64,000 nt of DNA. Origin: Psychrobacter sp. I-STPA10. Lineage in GTDB: Bacteria; Pseudomonadota; Gammaproteobacteria; Pseudomonadales; Moraxellaceae. The number at the start of each line of letters is the position of its first letter. Within the stretch, counting starts at the first letter, position 1. Under the pieces are notes generated by a model. The model had not been told where the DNA came from. It did no database searches and was given only the letters and a program-made list of their open reading frames with translations. The position numbers and the translations under genes are program-made. The stretch lies in the NCBI RefSeq assembly GCF_021012795.1, contig NZ_VFYU01000007.1, positions 1-64,000 on the forward strand, given 5' to 3'. Shown here in pieces: positions 36,809 to 46,698 of this stretch.

Positions 36809-37660
36809 CTAACGACGCATCATATTGGCAAAGCGCTGGAGCAAGCTGACATCTGCTTCATTTTTTAGCAATGCTCCATATAATGGCGGAATGGATTTTT
36901 CGCCACGTAGATTTTGCTCAAGCTCATCTTGTGCCATGTCATCGGCAAGTAATAAAGTCAGCCAATCAACCAATTCAGACGTTGAAGGTGGCTTTTTTAA
37001 CCCCTGCACACTACGCAATTTATAAAATAAATCTAGGGCATCATTGACCAGTTTCTGTTGAATATTGGGGAAATGCACATCAATGATTTGACGCATGGTC
37101 TGTTCATCAGGAAAATCGATATAATGGAAAAAACAACGCCGTAAAAACGCATCGGGCAACTCTTTTTCATTATTTGAGGTAATAATCACTACAGGACGTT
37201 GCTCTGCATGAATGGTCTCCCCTGTCTCATAGACATAAAACGACATTTTATCTAGCTCATGCAATAAATCATTGGGAAATTCAATATCTGCCTTATCAAT
37301 CTCATCAATCAATAACACACTGCGTTTTTCACTGGTGAAAGCCTCCCACAACTTACCCGGTTTAATATAGTTATTAATGTCATAAACCTTATCATCACCA
37401 AGCTGAGAGTCACGCAAACGAGATACCGCATCGTATTCGTATAAGCCTTGCTCTGCTTTGGTGGTCGATTTGATGTGCCAAGTAATCAGCGGCATATCCA
37501 AACTTTTTGCCACTTCTTCGGCAAGTAGTGTCTTACCTGTCCCCGGTTCACCTTTGATAAGTAGCGGCTTTTGTAGGGTCATGGCAGCATTAACTGCCAA
37601 TTGTAAGTCATCAGTGGCGATATAAGATGAGGTACCCTGAAAGTTTTTTTGTGTCGTCAT
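36809..37660 (-). CDS. MoxR family AAA+ ATPase
   Basis: 283 aa. Walker A GEPGTGKTLLAEEVAKSL, Walker B LLIDEIDKAD, sensor-1 VVIITSNNEKELPDAFLRRCFF and a C-terminal lid with PSTSELVDWLTLL. The family remodels or activates proteins together with a VWA protein; the partner here lies two genes downstream. It is the first gene of a same-strand series running to 32702. AAGAGA precedes the ATG. Confidence 0.93.
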   Translation of the reverse strand: MTTQKNFQGTSSYIATDDLQLAVNAAMTLQKPLLIKGEPGTGKTLLAEEVAKSLDMPLITWHIKSTTKAEQGLYEYDAVSRLRDSQLGDDKVYDINNYIKPGKLWEAFTSEKRSVLLIDEIDKADIEFPNDLLHELDKMSFYVYETGETIHAEQRPVVIITSNNEKELPDAFLRRCFFHYIDFPDEQTMRQIIDVHFPNIQQKLVNDALDLFYKLRSVQGLKKPPSTSELVDWLTLLLADDMAQDELEQNLRGEKSIPPLYGALLKNEADVSLLQRFANMMRR

Positions 37661-37730
37661 AAAGAATCTCTTAGTTAAAAATTAAACAGAATTGTTGTAA
37701 ACAATGTAGAAGAATGGCTTTAGTGTACCG

Positions 37731-37763
37731 ATAAAAAAAGACACCTTAAAGTGTCTTTTTTTA
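37731..37763 (-). terminator. intrinsic terminator
   Basis: A stem AAAGACAC/GTGTCTTT is flanked by A-runs and T-runs, so it can act on either strand. On the minus strand it follows the membrane protein ending at 37791 and lies upstream of moxR. The stem resembles that of the gcvP terminator. Confidence 0.7.
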
Positions 37764-37790
37764 TCATGCATCATAAATATGATGCTATTT

Positions 37791-38351
37791 CTATTTTTTT
37801 GGTTTTTTAGTCAAAGACTGCTCTGCATCTTCTAAAATATGGTCAGCAGTGGGATCTATATAGTTACCTGTGCTCAACTGCATTTGCGCGCGCTCATCTT
37901 TTGCTGCTTGTTGACGTGCTTTATTAAGGTTAGATACAACCAAACCACGAATCAAGCTCCAGATAAACCCTAAAAACAAACCAACTGAAAACACCACTAA
38001 TATTGGCAGCAAATGTGCTAAAGCAGCTGCAGTGTCCTTCATTAACACCCCATAAACCACTCCAATACTGGCAGGTGCAATTTCTCCTGCATCACCCAAA
38101 GCCATACTGGGCGTGAGTAGCACCGCACATAATGCTAGCCAGCTCATACCACCCAATGGACGTGGCAACATACGAGCAACCAACAACCATAATAACAATA
38201 CCACTACCGAAAAACCAACATACGCATACAATGGTAACTGCTCAGGTGGCACATCAGCCACAAAATGACTCCACCAAATAATTAAGTCACTTAAGTATTC
38301 ACTGATGGTTTCCAGTGGTAATATTTGTATGATGTTATCTAACCAATCCAT
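37791..38351 (-). CDS. hypothetical inner-membrane protein
   Basis: 186 aa from ATG at 38351. Three predicted transmembrane segments: VGFSVVVLLLWLLVARML, MSWLALCAVLLTPSMALG and LAHLLPILVVFSVGLFLGFIW. The C-terminal tail is cytoplasmic and rich in charged residues and Gln. No family is recognised. It has its own terminator. It is composition-matched to housekeeping genes, so it is probably native. Confidence 0.7.
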   Translation of the reverse strand: MDWLDNIIQILPLETISEYLSDLIIWWSHFVADVPPEQLPLYAYVGFSVVVLLLWLLVARMLPRPLGGMSWLALCAVLLTPSMALGDAGEIAPASIGVVYGVLMKDTAAALAHLLPILVVFSVGLFLGFIWSLIRGLVVSNLNKARQQAAKDERAQMQLSTGNYIDPTADHILEDAEQSLTKKPKK

Positions 38352-38559
38352 GCGACACTCTGTCAAATAAAATAATGATAAAAATCACTGGTAGCCTAAA
38401 CAGCCATAAGCATGAAACTACCTTAACTTTTTATCTTTGCAGACAGCATTTTATCACGATGACATCAAAATGCGTAGTCTGGCTTATCCCTTACTTCTGA
38501 TACTTGATATACTTAGTAAATAATGGTTACTTGATAACTGATACCACAAACCAACTGAT

Positions 38560-38880
38560 TTAGTCATACTTTTTATCTTGTGCTTCTTTGGCACGTAACT
38601 CGGCTTGACGTCTTAGTACATCTTGTGGCGGCGTTTGTACAAAATAGCCTTGTAAAGATAGTTTATCTAACACCTCTTGTTTATCCACTCGGGCAAGCTT
38701 TGGTGTTTCTGCTAAATCTAAATGCATCACAAACTTACCCTCACCTAAGCTTTGGCGCAACTCTTTAGGCAATACTCCAAGCCAATCTTTTAACGCTTCA
38801 GTATCGTCAGGATAATCTGGACGGGCAATATAAACATACATCTCATCATGTTTGGGGAATTTATAAATATCACAGTGCAT
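38560..38880 (-). CDS. YcgL domain protein
   Basis: 106 aa from ATG at 38880. It matches the YcgL layout: HCDIYKFPKHDEMYVYI at the start, a middle KFVMHLDLAETPKLARVDKQEV and LSLQGYFVQTPP at the end. The family is a small conserved gamma-proteobacterial fold with no firm function. AAGGAAG precedes the ATG. It lies divergent from the gcv region. Confidence 0.88.
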   Translation of the reverse strand: MHCDIYKFPKHDEMYVYIARPDYPDDTEALKDWLGVLPKELRQSLGEGKFVMHLDLAETPKLARVDKQEVLDKLSLQGYFVQTPPQDVLRRQAELRAKEAQDKKYD

Positions 38881-39049
38881 CACACTTCCTTTTATTTCTT
38901 AACCTTATCAACATCAAAAACGTCAATATTAAACTGTCTATTATAAGGGTATCTAGTAACTTTGGATATCAAAGAATCATGTGGGTAAACTTTCCTTGTA
39001 AACTGCCCTGTAAATTGCGCTTGTAAATTACCCGATTACCTTTCATAAT

Positions 39050-39305
39050 AAATGCGTCTCTCAGGAGAGTGTCAGGTTTAAACATAATGATAACTGACCA
39101 CCGAAGGCGCATCTACCCTGCCAATCGCTCAGGTAAATGGACTGAAAGACTCATTATTCATAGTGAAAAATCTGGAGAGTGGTGTCCACCATATTAATTA
39201 ACAATAAGACACCCACCGAAGGGGCAAAGATAACTTAATTTGATCAGCTTTTATTGCTTAGACTTGATTTAAGTTATTGAAAATCTCAGGTTTCAGGACA
39301 GATAG
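39050..39305 (+). promoter_or_regulatory. tandem glycine riboswitch
   Basis: Two glycine aptamers in series. The first runs from about 39058: CAGGAGAGTG, CACCGAAGGCGC and CGCTCAGGTAAATGGAC. The second runs from about 39171: CTGGAGAGTG, CACCGAAGGGGCAA and ATCTCAGGTTTCAGGACAG. These are the conserved pieces of this class. A terminator hairpin overlaps the end (39304-39375), so glycine binding probably prevents termination and turns on gcvT and the genes behind it. Confidence 0.9.
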
Positions 39306-39375
39306 GGCAAATAAAAGCAACAGACTAGCCATTTTTGATGGTATGGTGATGTTGGTTTTATTTGCCCTTTTTTAT
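39304..39375 (+). terminator. riboswitch expression-platform terminator
   Basis: AGGGCAAATAAAA at 39304 pairs with TTTTATTTGCCCT near 39356-39368, and CAACA with TGTTG inside, followed by T6. The left arm begins right where the second glycine aptamer ends, so aptamer folding can compete with it. Confidence 0.8.
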
Positions 39376-39424
39376 GCCACCCCCTCCAAGCCTCCACCTA
39401 CAATAAGGGGAGGAACTGGTTATT
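39376..39424. repeat. partial family-A repeat, copy 1
   Basis: CCCCCTCC followed by AGGGGAGGAACTGGTTA resembles the left part of the family-A elements at 41907-42040 and 50675-50872. No terminal repeats are visible, so it looks like a fragment between the riboswitch terminator and gcvT. Confidence 0.4.
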
Positions 39425-39508
39425 AAACCTTTTCTTTTTAATTAAAAGAAAAAAGGTTTTAGGAAAAATTGGCAATATATTTCTTATTAACAACAAAGGA
39501 CTTTGATT

Positions 39509-40648
39509 ATGACCCTACAACGCACCCCTTTTTATCAAGCTCACCTAGATGCAGGTGGCAAAATTGTCAATTTTTCAGGGTGGGAGTTGCCCATTCATTA
39601 TGGCTCACAGATTGAGGAACATGAAGCTGTCCGCACTGACGCAGGTATGTTTGATGTCTCCCACATGGTGGTAACTGATATTGAAGGCAGTGATGCAAAA
39701 GCATGGTTACAAAAACTGCTTGCCAATGATGTGGCAAAACTCAGCAGCGTTGGCAAAGCCTTATACACCGCGATGCTTAATGACGAAGGCGGGGTGATTG
39801 ACGATTTGATTACTTATCGTATGAATGAGGAAGAAACTCAATATCGTATTGTATCCAATGCCGCAACTCGTGATAAAGATTTGGCACAATTTGAAAAAGT
39901 CGCAAAAGACTTTGATGTTACCTTAACCGAACGCCCAGAGTTGGGTATGCTAGCAATACAAGGTCCTAACGCCATTGCAAAACTAAAACAAGCCAAGCCA
40001 AACTGGACAGACGTTTTGGATAATCTTAAACCATTTGTGGGTTATGATTTGACTGACGTTGAAGGGCAAGATTGGTTTGTTGCTCGGACTGGCTATACTG
40101 GCGAAGATGGTGTGGAAGTGATTTTGCATAAAGACAATGCCATCGAATTTTTTAATCTTTTACAAGACAATGGCGTGAAACCTTGCGGACTTGGTGCAAG
40201 AGATACCTTGCGTATGGAAGCGGGCATGAACCTTTATGGACATGATATGGACGAGAGTATCAGTCCTTATGAGTGTGGTATGGCGTGGACACTCGCTCTA
40301 AAAGACGATAGAGATTTTGTCGGTCGTGACGCACTGGTGAGCAAACGCAAACAAGCAAAAGAAAATGGCACAGCAATGAAGCAAGTTGGTTTATTGCTTG
40401 AGTCAAAAGGTGTATTACGTGAGGGAATGAAAGTCACCATTAACCAAGGTACAGATAACTCTCAAGAAGGCGTTATCACCAGTGGCACCTTCTCACCGAG
40501 TCTAAAACAATCCATCGCCATTGCGCGTATTCCTGCCAGCGTTGATAGCGATACGGTACAAGTGGATTTGCGTGGTAAAGGTAAATTTGTTGATGTACGT
40601 GTGATTAAAATGCCATTTGTCAGAAATGGTAAAAAGCAATTTGATTAA
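39509..40648 (+). CDS. gcvT: glycine cleavage system T protein (aminomethyltransferase)
   Basis: 379 aa from ATG at 39509, supported by AAAGGA at 39495 (an in-frame TTG at 39503 is less likely). It transfers the methylene group from the lipoyl arm of GcvH to tetrahydrofolate, releasing ammonia. Blocks [57 protein letters not shown] and a C-terminal [16 protein letters not shown] are typical. It is the first gene after the glycine riboswitch and terminator. Confidence 0.96.
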   Translation: MTLQRTPFYQAHLDAGGKIVNFSGWELPIHYGSQIEEHEAVRTDAGMFDVSHMVVTDIEGSDAKAWLQKLLANDVAKLSSVGKALYTAMLNDEGGVIDDLITYRMNEEETQYRIVSNAATRDKDLAQFEKVAKDFDVTLTERPELGMLAIQGPNAIAKLKQAKPNWTDVLDNLKPFVGYDLTDVEGQDWFVARTGYTGEDGVEVILHKDNAIEFFNLLQDNGVKPCGLGARDTLRMEAGMNLYGHDMDESISPYECGMAWTLALKDDRDFVGRDALVSKRKQAKENGTAMKQVGLLLESKGVLREGMKVTINQGTDNSQEGVITSGTFSPSLKQSIAIARIPASVDSDTVQVDLRGKGKFVDVRVIKMPFVRNGKKQFD

Positions 40649-40699
40649 TTTTATCTAATAATTAGATACCAGTTCTATTACAACTTAACGAGGTAATTT

Positions 40700-40942
40700 A
40701 TGCTTGCTGATGACGAAATTAAGCTAATTAATAATTTGCCTAAAAATGCTCAACAGCAAGTCGTTGAGTTTGCAGAATTTTTGGCAAATAAACAAAAAAC
40801 CTATCCAACACAAACTATCAATGTCAGTGATGATAATGATATACAAGGTATAGAAAGTAGCTTTGGCTTGGTAACCGTTAACCACAATGTATCCTTAGAG
40901 GATATACAACAAGCCATTGAAGAAGAAGGTGGCAGACTTTGA
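40700..40942 (+). CDS. antitoxin of a VapBC-type module
   Basis: 80 aa, acidic, beginning with a short helix typical of DUF2281/VapB-like antitoxins (DDEIKLINNLPKNAQQQVVEFAEFLANKQ) and ending acidic (EDIQQAIEEEGG). It overlaps the toxin start (TTGA shared). GAGG precedes the ATG. It lies in the gcv gene set between gcvT and gcvH. Classification is by layout and partner. Confidence 0.8.
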   Translation: MLADDEIKLINNLPKNAQQQVVEFAEFLANKQKTYPTQTINVSDDNDIQGIESSFGLVTVNHNVSLEDIQQAIEEEGGRL

Positions 40943-41331
40943 TTGCTTTAGATACCAATGTTTTGGTGCGTTTATTTGTCAACGAACCCAGTAATAATCA
41001 ATCTAATTTAGTTCGTGAATTAGTGAAATCCGCTAAAGTAGTTTATATTTCTCAAGTGGTACAAGTGGAGTTAGTTTGGGTATTAAAACGAGCTTATAAA
41101 ATATCAAAAGCAGAAATTTTATTGATATTAGAAAGTATGGCAAATCACTCAAATTATATGCTTGCAAATAGAGCTCAGTTTTTATCTGCTTTGCAAAAAT
41201 ATAAAACTGGAAATGCTGATTTTCCTGACTATTTAATTTTATCAAACTGCCAAAGTAACCATTATCAATTATGGACATTTGATAAAAAACTTGCCAAACA
41301 CCCTGAGGTGGCATTGTTAGTGCAACACTAG
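40939..41331 (+). CDS. PIN-domain toxin, VapC-like
   Basis: 130 aa PIN-domain nuclease. It starts with TTG overlapping the antitoxin stop. Acidic catalytic residues are visible as LDTNVLVRLF (Asp), VVQVELVWVL (Glu), TGNADFPDYLIL (Asp) and WTFDKKLAKH (Asp). VapC toxins cleave tRNA or rRNA. Its insertion between gcvT and gcvH is unusual and puts it downstream of the riboswitch. Confidence 0.85.
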   Translation: MIALDTNVLVRLFVNEPSNNQSNLVRELVKSAKVVYISQVVQVELVWVLKRAYKISKAEILLILESMANHSNYMLANRAQFLSALQKYKTGNADFPDYLILSNCQSNHYQLWTFDKKLAKHPEVALLVQH

Positions 41332-41426
41332 CAAGCCATAGATAATGCAAAACTAACCATTGATTTTTAGCCAATGAAATGGCTACTATAGCCATTTAAC
41401 CCTTATGTTTTTATTAGGAGAGTTCC

Positions 41427-41807
41427 ATGAGCCATATCCCAGCCGAATTAAAATACGTTGCCAGCCACGAGTGGTTACGCCTAGAAGACGACGGTACAAT
41501 TACCGTTGGTATCACCGAACATGCCCAAGATTTATTGGGAGACATCGTATTCGTTGAATTACCTGAAGTAGGCGCTACCGTTGCCGCTGATGATGAAGTC
41601 GCTGTTGTTGAGTCAGTCAAAGCCGCCTCAGACGTTTATGCCCCGATTACTGGTGAAATTGTCGCCATCAATGAATCACTAGAAGATGAGCCAGAGATTA
41701 TCAACTCTGACCCTTATGGCGATGGCTGGTTCTTTAAAATCAAGCCTGACAATATTGATGATTATGAGAGCTTATTGACGGCTGAAGAGTATCAAAACGA
41801 GCTGTAA
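41427..41807 (+). CDS. gcvH: glycine cleavage system H protein
   Basis: 126 aa lipoyl carrier that shuttles the aminomethyl group between GcvP, GcvT and the L protein. The lipoylated Lys lies in [36 protein letters not shown] and the C-terminal [10 protein letters not shown] are diagnostic. AGGAGAG precedes the ATG. It is separated from gcvT by the toxin-antitoxin pair. Confidence 0.97.
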   Translation: MSHIPAELKYVASHEWLRLEDDGTITVGITEHAQDLLGDIVFVELPEVGATVAADDEVAVVESVKAASDVYAPITGEIVAINESLEDEPEIINSDPYGDGWFFKIKPDNIDDYESLLTAEEYQNEL

Positions 41808-41906
41808 TAGTTATTCGCTAACTTTTTTAGATTTTTATTAGGCATAGAAATATATCTGTTTTTATGCCTAACCCTTACCCCTAAAGCAGATATTTATTTT
41901 CTTTAA

Positions 41907-42040
41907 GTTTTTATTATGAAATATCCCCCTCCTTAACCCTCCCCCAAAGGTGGAGGGAACTGTTTCCCCTCATACTGAGAGGGGCTAGGGGGAGAGCGAA
42001 AAGCTGTGACAATTTATAAAAATAGCTACAGTATAAAAAC
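41907..42040. repeat. MITE-like element, family A copy 2
   Basis: Ends are GTTTTTAT (41907-41914) and its complement ATAAAAAC (42033-42040). The interior is C/G-rich: CCCCCTCCTTAACCC, CCCAAAGGTGGAGGGAACTG and GAGAGGGGCTAGGGGGAG, then AATTTATAAAAATAGCTACAG. The same order is found at 50675-50872. It lies between gcvH and the nitroreductase gene. Confidence 0.6.
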
Positions 42041-42064
42041 TACCATGAAACATAGGAATTATTT

Positions 42065-42955
42065 ATGAGTGATCAGATCGCAAATACTCCAGACACTTCA
42101 AATACTGCCTCACAAACTCTTAAAGAAAATCAATCTTCTGATAGTAATTCCACAAACAACAGCCAACCTTCTCAAAACTCTGATAGCAAGAGTAACAGTG
42201 CTAATAATAATGATAATAACATTGATTTTGCCACACCCAATCACACCCCACAGCTTGACGCATTTAAGCAAGTGGTGGAATCTCGGCGTTCGGTGCGTCG
42301 TTTTACCGATACCCCCATCTCTGATGAAGTGCTAGATGACTGCTTACGCCTTGCCATGCTTGCCCCTAACTCTAGCAACCTGCAACCGTGGGAGTTTTAT
42401 ATCATTGACTCAGCAACCATGCGTCAACAAGCCAACAAGATTTGTATGAACCAAAATGCTGCTAGAACGGCTGCTAGATTGATTGCAGTAGTCGCTCGTA
42501 CCGATACTTGGCACAAACACGCCCAGCAAATTTTGCGTGAATACCCCAAACGACCCGTACCAAAAAAGGTCAAAGCCTATTATAACCAAGCAGTGACTAT
42601 CGACTTTTTACGAGGCCCTGCCAATGTGTTGTCAGTAGCAAAATGGGGACTCATTCAAGGATTTAGACAGTTTAAAGGTCCTATTAAATCGCCTTATTAT
42701 GATGCTGATGATGTTAAAAACTGGGCAAGCATTAACGCCTCTCTTGCTGCTGAAAATTTAATGCTAGCACTGCGAGCGTACGGTTTTGATAGCTGTGCGA
42801 TGGGTGGATTTGATGAGCCTGCGATGAAAAAATTACTCAAACTTAGCGATAATCACCATATTGTGATGATGATTGCTGCTGGGGAACGTGCCGAAAAAGG
42901 TATTTATCATGAGCAGTTTCGTTTTGCTCAAAGCCAGTTTGTTAAGCGAGTTTAG
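42065..42955 (+). CDS. nitroreductase family protein with S/N-rich N-terminus
   Basis: 296 aa. A disordered N-terminus of about 55 residues rich in Ser, Asn and Gln precedes a nitroreductase domain (FMN): ESRRSVRRFTDTPISDEVLDDCL, LAPNSSNLQPWEFYIID and the C-terminal MALRAYGFDSCAMGGFDEPAMKK. It probably reduces a small aromatic or quinone-like substrate with NAD(P)H. It sits between gcvH and gcvP on the same strand with AGGAA before its ATG, so it is expected to be co-transcribed with the glycine cleavage genes. Confidence 0.85.
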   Translation: MSDQIANTPDTSNTASQTLKENQSSDSNSTNNSQPSQNSDSKSNSANNNDNNIDFATPNHTPQLDAFKQVVESRRSVRRFTDTPISDEVLDDCLRLAMLAPNSSNLQPWEFYIIDSATMRQQANKICMNQNAARTAARLIAVVARTDTWHKHAQQILREYPKRPVPKKVKAYYNQAVTIDFLRGPANVLSVAKWGLIQGFRQFKGPIKSPYYDADDVKNWASINASLAAENLMLALRAYGFDSCAMGGFDEPAMKKLLKLSDNHHIVMMIAAGERAEKGIYHEQFRFAQSQFVKRV

Positions 42956-42983
42956 TATTAACCCCACCTAACTAGGAATTTTT

Positions 42984-45875
42984 ATGCAAAAACAGCAACA
43001 CACTTTTGATAGTTTCCAAGACCTTTTTAACGAAGGTGAATTTATCCATCGTCATTTAGGCTCAAATGCCACCGAGCAAGCCGAACTGCTAAAAGCGGTG
43101 GGTTATGAAGATATGGATAGCTTTATTGACGCCACTGTGCCTGCCCCTGTACGTCTAAACAAAGCCCTTGATTTACCAGCCGCCATCAGTGAACACCATG
43201 CGTTAGCAAAATTACGGGCGATGGCAGATGACATCACTGTTAATAAAAGCTATATCGGACAAGGCTATTCACCTGTGCGTATGCCTGCGGTCATTCAACG
43301 TAACGTATTAGAAAATCCAAGCTGGTACACCGCTTATACCCCATATCAAGCAGAAATCTCACAAGGTCGCCTTGAAGCATTGTTAAACTTTCAACAAGTG
43401 TGTATTGATTTAACTGGGCTTGAGTTGGCAGGAGCATCACTACTTGATGAAGCTACCGCCGCTGCCGAGGCAATGGCAATGGCAAAACGAGTCAGCAAAA
43501 GCAAATCCAATCAGTTTTTTGTGGATGAACGCGTCTATCCACAAACCCTAGATGTGATTAAAACCCGTGCCAAATATTTTGGTTGGGACGTGGTGGTTGG
43601 TGATTTTGAAACCGCCAAATCAGGCGACTATTTTGGGGCATTGTTCCAATATGTTGGACGTGAAGGTGATGTGGTTGATTTAACTGACATCATCACTGCG
43701 GTAAAAGAAAACAAAACTTATGCCATCGTTGCCAGCGATATCATGAGCCTTGTATTGCTAAAATCCCCTGCCGATATGGGGGCTGATGTAGCACTTGGTA
43801 GCACTCAGCGTTTTGGTATCCCAATGGGCTTTGGTGGCCCACACGCCGCTTATTTTGCCTTTACTGACAAAGCCAAACGCTCTGCCCCCGGTCGTATTAT
43901 CGGCGTATCCAAAGACGCTCAGGGTAACACTGCCCTACGCATGGCGCTACAAACTCGTGAGCAACATATCCGCCGTGAAAAAGCCAATTCTAACATCTGT
44001 ACGTCACAAGTATTATTGGCAAACTTAGCCGGTATGTATGCCGTGTATCATGGACCTGTTGGGCTAAAACGTATTGCCAACCGTATCCATGCCTTAGCCA
44101 GTGCTTTTGCTGAGGTGATTAACAATGCAGATGCACCTTTAAACGTGGTTCATCAGCAGTTTTTTGATACCGTTTTGGTGGATTGTGGCAGTGAAAAACT
44201 GGCAACACAAATCTTTGAAAATGCCGAAAATGTGGGCTATAACTTATGGCGAATTGGTTCGGACAAATTAGCAATCGCCTTTAGCGAAACCAGCGACCAA
44301 ACCGATTTTGAAATCCTAACACAACTGTTTGTTAATAAATCGCATAGCCTACCTGAGCAAGCAAGCACCACATTGGCAGATGAGTTATTACGCAAAGACG
44401 AAATTTTAACCCACCCTGTGTTTAACTCTCATCATACCGAACATGAAATGCTCCGCTACCTTAAATCGCTTGAAGACAAAGACTTGGCGATGAACCGTAG
44501 CATGATTTCATTGGGTAGCTGTACCATGAAATTAAACGCTACCAGTGAAATGTTGCCAATTACTTGGAATGAGTTTGCCAATGTGCACCCCTTTGCCCCT
44601 CGTGAACAGGTAAAAGGCTATATCGCCATGATTGACGGCTTGCAAGAGCAACTAAAAGCCATTACTGGCTTTGATGAGATTTCTATGCAACCCAACTCTG
44701 GGGCATCTGGGGAATATGCAGGCTTGCTTGCCATTCGCCGTTATCATGAATCGCTTGGGCAAAATGAGCGTAATATTTGCTTAATCCCACGTTCTGCACA
44801 CGGCACCAACCCTGCCACCGCGCAAATGATGGGCATGAAAGTGGTGGTGGTCAATACTGATGACAATGGTAATGTGGACTTGGACGACCTAACCGCCAAA
44901 TGTGAAGAACATAGCGAGCAATTAGGGGCGTTAATGATTACCTACCCATCAACACATGGCGTGTTTGAAGAAGGTATCCGTGATATTTGCGACCTAATCC
45001 ACCAACATGGCGGACAAGTGTATATGGACGGGGCAAATATGAACGCTCAAGTCGGTATCATGCAACCTGCCGACGTTGGTGCGGACGTGCTACATATGAA
45101 CCTGCACAAAACTTTCTGTATCCCACACGGTGGCGGTGGCCCGGGTATGGGACCTATCGGCATGAAGTCGCACCTTGCCCCATTTATGGCAAACCATAGT
45201 GTTAGCCCTGTGCATAATGCTCAAAATGACTGCACCGCTGTATCCTCTGCTCCGTATGGCTCGGCAAGCATTCTGCCCATCTCCTATATGTATATCACCA
45301 TGATGGGACGTGACGGCTTGCTTGAGGCGACCAAATTGGCACTGCTAAACGCCAACTATATCGCCAGCCAGCTTAAAGATGACTACCCTGTGCTTTATAC
45401 GGGTAAAAATGGTCGGGTGGCTCATGAATGTATCATCGACATTCGCCCACTTAAAGAGCAAACCGGCATTAGCGAAAGTGATATCGCCAAACGCTTGATG
45501 GATTATGGTTTCCATGCTCCAACCATGAGTTTCCCTGTGGCAGGTACCTTGATGATTGAACCGACCGAAAGTGAGTCAAAAGAAGAGCTTGACCGCTTTA
45601 TCTCTGCCCTGAAACAAATCAAGCAAGAGGCATTAAAGGTGCAAAAAGGTGAGGACGGTTGGACACTTGAGGACAACCCATTGGTCAATGCACCACATAC
45701 TGCATTTGTGATTGCTAGCGAGGAGTGGTCACACCCTTATAGTCGTGATGAGGCAAGTTTCCCATTAGAGTATGTGCGTCAGCATAAATTCTGGTCATCG
45801 GTTGGGCGTATTGATGATGTTTATGGTGATAAAAACTTGATGTGTAGTTGCCCTAGTATTGATAATTATGAGTAG
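42984..45875 (+). CDS. gcvP: glycine dehydrogenase (decarboxylating), P protein
   Basis: 963 aa, the usual length of the single-chain bacterial enzyme. It decarboxylates glycine with PLP and passes the aminomethyl group to GcvH. Conserved blocks are [19 protein letters not shown] at the N-terminus, [29 protein letters not shown], and the PLP-lysine motif [20 protein letters not shown] (about 694-713). AGGAA precedes the ATG. It closes the gcv series and is followed by a terminator. Confidence 0.97.
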   Translation: MQKQQHTFDSFQDLFNEGEFIHRHLGSNATEQAELLKAVGYEDMDSFIDATVPAPVRLNKALDLPAAISEHHALAKLRAMADDITVNKSYIGQGYSPVRMPAVIQRNVLENPSWYTAYTPYQAEISQGRLEALLNFQQVCIDLTGLELAGASLLDEATAAAEAMAMAKRVSKSKSNQFFVDERVYPQTLDVIKTRAKYFGWDVVVGDFETAKSGDYFGALFQYVGREGDVVDLTDIITAVKENKTYAIVASDIMSLVLLKSPADMGADVALGSTQRFGIPMGFGGPHAAYFAFTDKAKRSAPGRIIGVSKDAQGNTALRMALQTREQHIRREKANSNICTSQVLLANLAGMYAVYHGPVGLKRIANRIHALASAFAEVINNADAPLNVVHQQFFDTVLVDCGSEKLATQIFENAENVGYNLWRIGSDKLAIAFSETSDQTDFEILTQLFVNKSHSLPEQASTTLADELLRKDEILTHPVFNSHHTEHEMLRYLKSLEDKDLAMNRSMISLGSCTMKLNATSEMLPITWNEFANVHPFAPREQVKGYIAMIDGLQEQLKAITGFDEISMQPNSGASGEYAGLLAIRRYHESLGQNERNICLIPRSAHGTNPATAQMMGMKVVVVNTDDNGNVDLDDLTAKCEEHSEQLGALMITYPSTHGVFEEGIRDICDLIHQHGGQVYMDGANMNAQVGIMQPADVGADVLHMNLHKTFCIPHGGGGPGMGPIGMKSHLAPFMANHSVSPVHNAQNDCTAVSSAPYGSASILPISYMYITMMGRDGLLEATKLALLNANYIASQLKDDYPVLYTGKNGRVAHECIIDIRPLKEQTGISESDIAKRLMDYGFHAPTMSFPVAGTLMIEPTESESKEELDRFISALKQIKQEALKVQKGEDGWTLEDNPLVNAPHTAFVIASEEWSHPYSRDEASFPLEYVRQHKFWSSVGRIDDVYGDKNLMCSCPSIDNYE

Positions 45876-45910
45876 AATTTAAAATATTCTTACTTTGAAA
45901 TGTTTGCTTT

Positions 45911-45946
45911 AATAAAAAAGACACCATAAAGGTGTCTTTTTTATCT
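45911..45946 (+). terminator. intrinsic terminator of gcvP
   Basis: A stem AAAAAGACACC / GGTGTCTTTTT with an ATAAA loop and T-run, about 40 bp past the stop. Symmetric, so it may also end the antitoxin gene transcript from the other strand. Confidence 0.85.
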
Positions 45947-45969
45947 TAGTGTTTCACTAAAATCAAATC

Positions 45970-46257
45970 CTATACTGGCTCTAATAAACTAACAGACAAA
46001 TCAACCTTTAAGGCTTGCATTAAACGATAAACTGTATCCCATGTCGGCTTAGTTTGACCATTCATGGTTTTATAAAGGCTTTCACGATTTAGCCCAGTTA
46101 ATTTAGCCACATCTGACACCCCCTTTTTATCCACCAAATACCCTAAAGCATTGATAAAAGTTTGTGGATCATCATCATGCAAACAATCATTTAAAAATAT
46201 CTGAATTTCAGTCTCGTTAGTGATGTAGTTAAAAGGGTTAAATTTAGTCGTTTTCAT
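45970..46257 (-). CDS. antidote protein of an HI1420-like toxin-antitoxin pair
   Basis: 95 aa from ATG at 46257 (ATG at 46260 is also possible; longer starts overlap the toxin). A helix-turn-helix lies at about 55-90 (KGVSDVAKLTGLNRESLYKTMNGQTKPTWDTVYRLMQAL). The start MKTTKFNPFNYITNETEI is typical of this HigA-like class. It is the antitoxin and probable autorepressor. The toxin gene precedes it, as is usual for this class. Confidence 0.85.
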   Translation of the reverse strand: MKTTKFNPFNYITNETEIQIFLNDCLHDDDPQTFINALGYLVDKKGVSDVAKLTGLNRESLYKTMNGQTKPTWDTVYRLMQALKVDLSVSLLEPV

Positions 46258-46564
46258 CATCGCCTTCCTTTTCATATTCTTGCAATAGCTTTTGGGCTTT
46301 TTCTATATCTCTGCTCTGTGATGATTTATCACCTCCTATCAATAAAAGCACCAATTTTTCACCTTTCATTGTATAGTAAATACGATAACCTGCACCTGTA
46401 TTAATTTTTAGCTCACTCACCCCAGCACCGATAGATTTCGCATCACCAAAATGTCCTTGCTGTAAACGTAACAACCGTAATGCTATTAATCTAACCGCTT
46501 GAGTATTTTTCAGTTTCGACAACCATTTATCAAAATATTCTGTCGTTTCAATTTCTAAAGTCAT
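46244..46564 (-). CDS. RelE/HigB-type toxin of an HI1419-like pair
   Basis: 106 aa basic-core toxin. Family pattern: TEYFDKWLSKLKNTQAVRLIALRLLRLQQGHFGDAKSI, then VSELKINTGAGYRIYY and LLLIGGDKSSQSRDIEKAQKLL. The family acts as mRNA interferases. It ends in the start of the antidote gene (overlap of 14 bp or more), so translation is coupled. It lies just past gcvP on the opposite strand. Confidence 0.85.
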   Translation of the reverse strand: MTLEIETTEYFDKWLSKLKNTQAVRLIALRLLRLQQGHFGDAKSIGAGVSELKINTGAGYRIYYTMKGEKLVLLLIGGDKSSQSRDIEKAQKLLQEYEKEGDDEND

Positions 46565-46698
46565 AAATAACCCTTAATATCTACCTTCATAGTAGCCTAT
46601 AGGCTACATTCAAGCAAGTTTTTTATGACTAAATTGCTAACGCCATCAGCATTGATATATCATCTCTTTATCTACCAAAAATAGGAATATAAATAATT

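Noticed and set aside
41838-41871. Terminator after gcvH (TTAGGCATA/TATGCCTAA hairpin)
   Set aside because: The stem is perfect but is followed by CCCTTACCCC with no T-run, and the genes downstream are likely co-transcribed.
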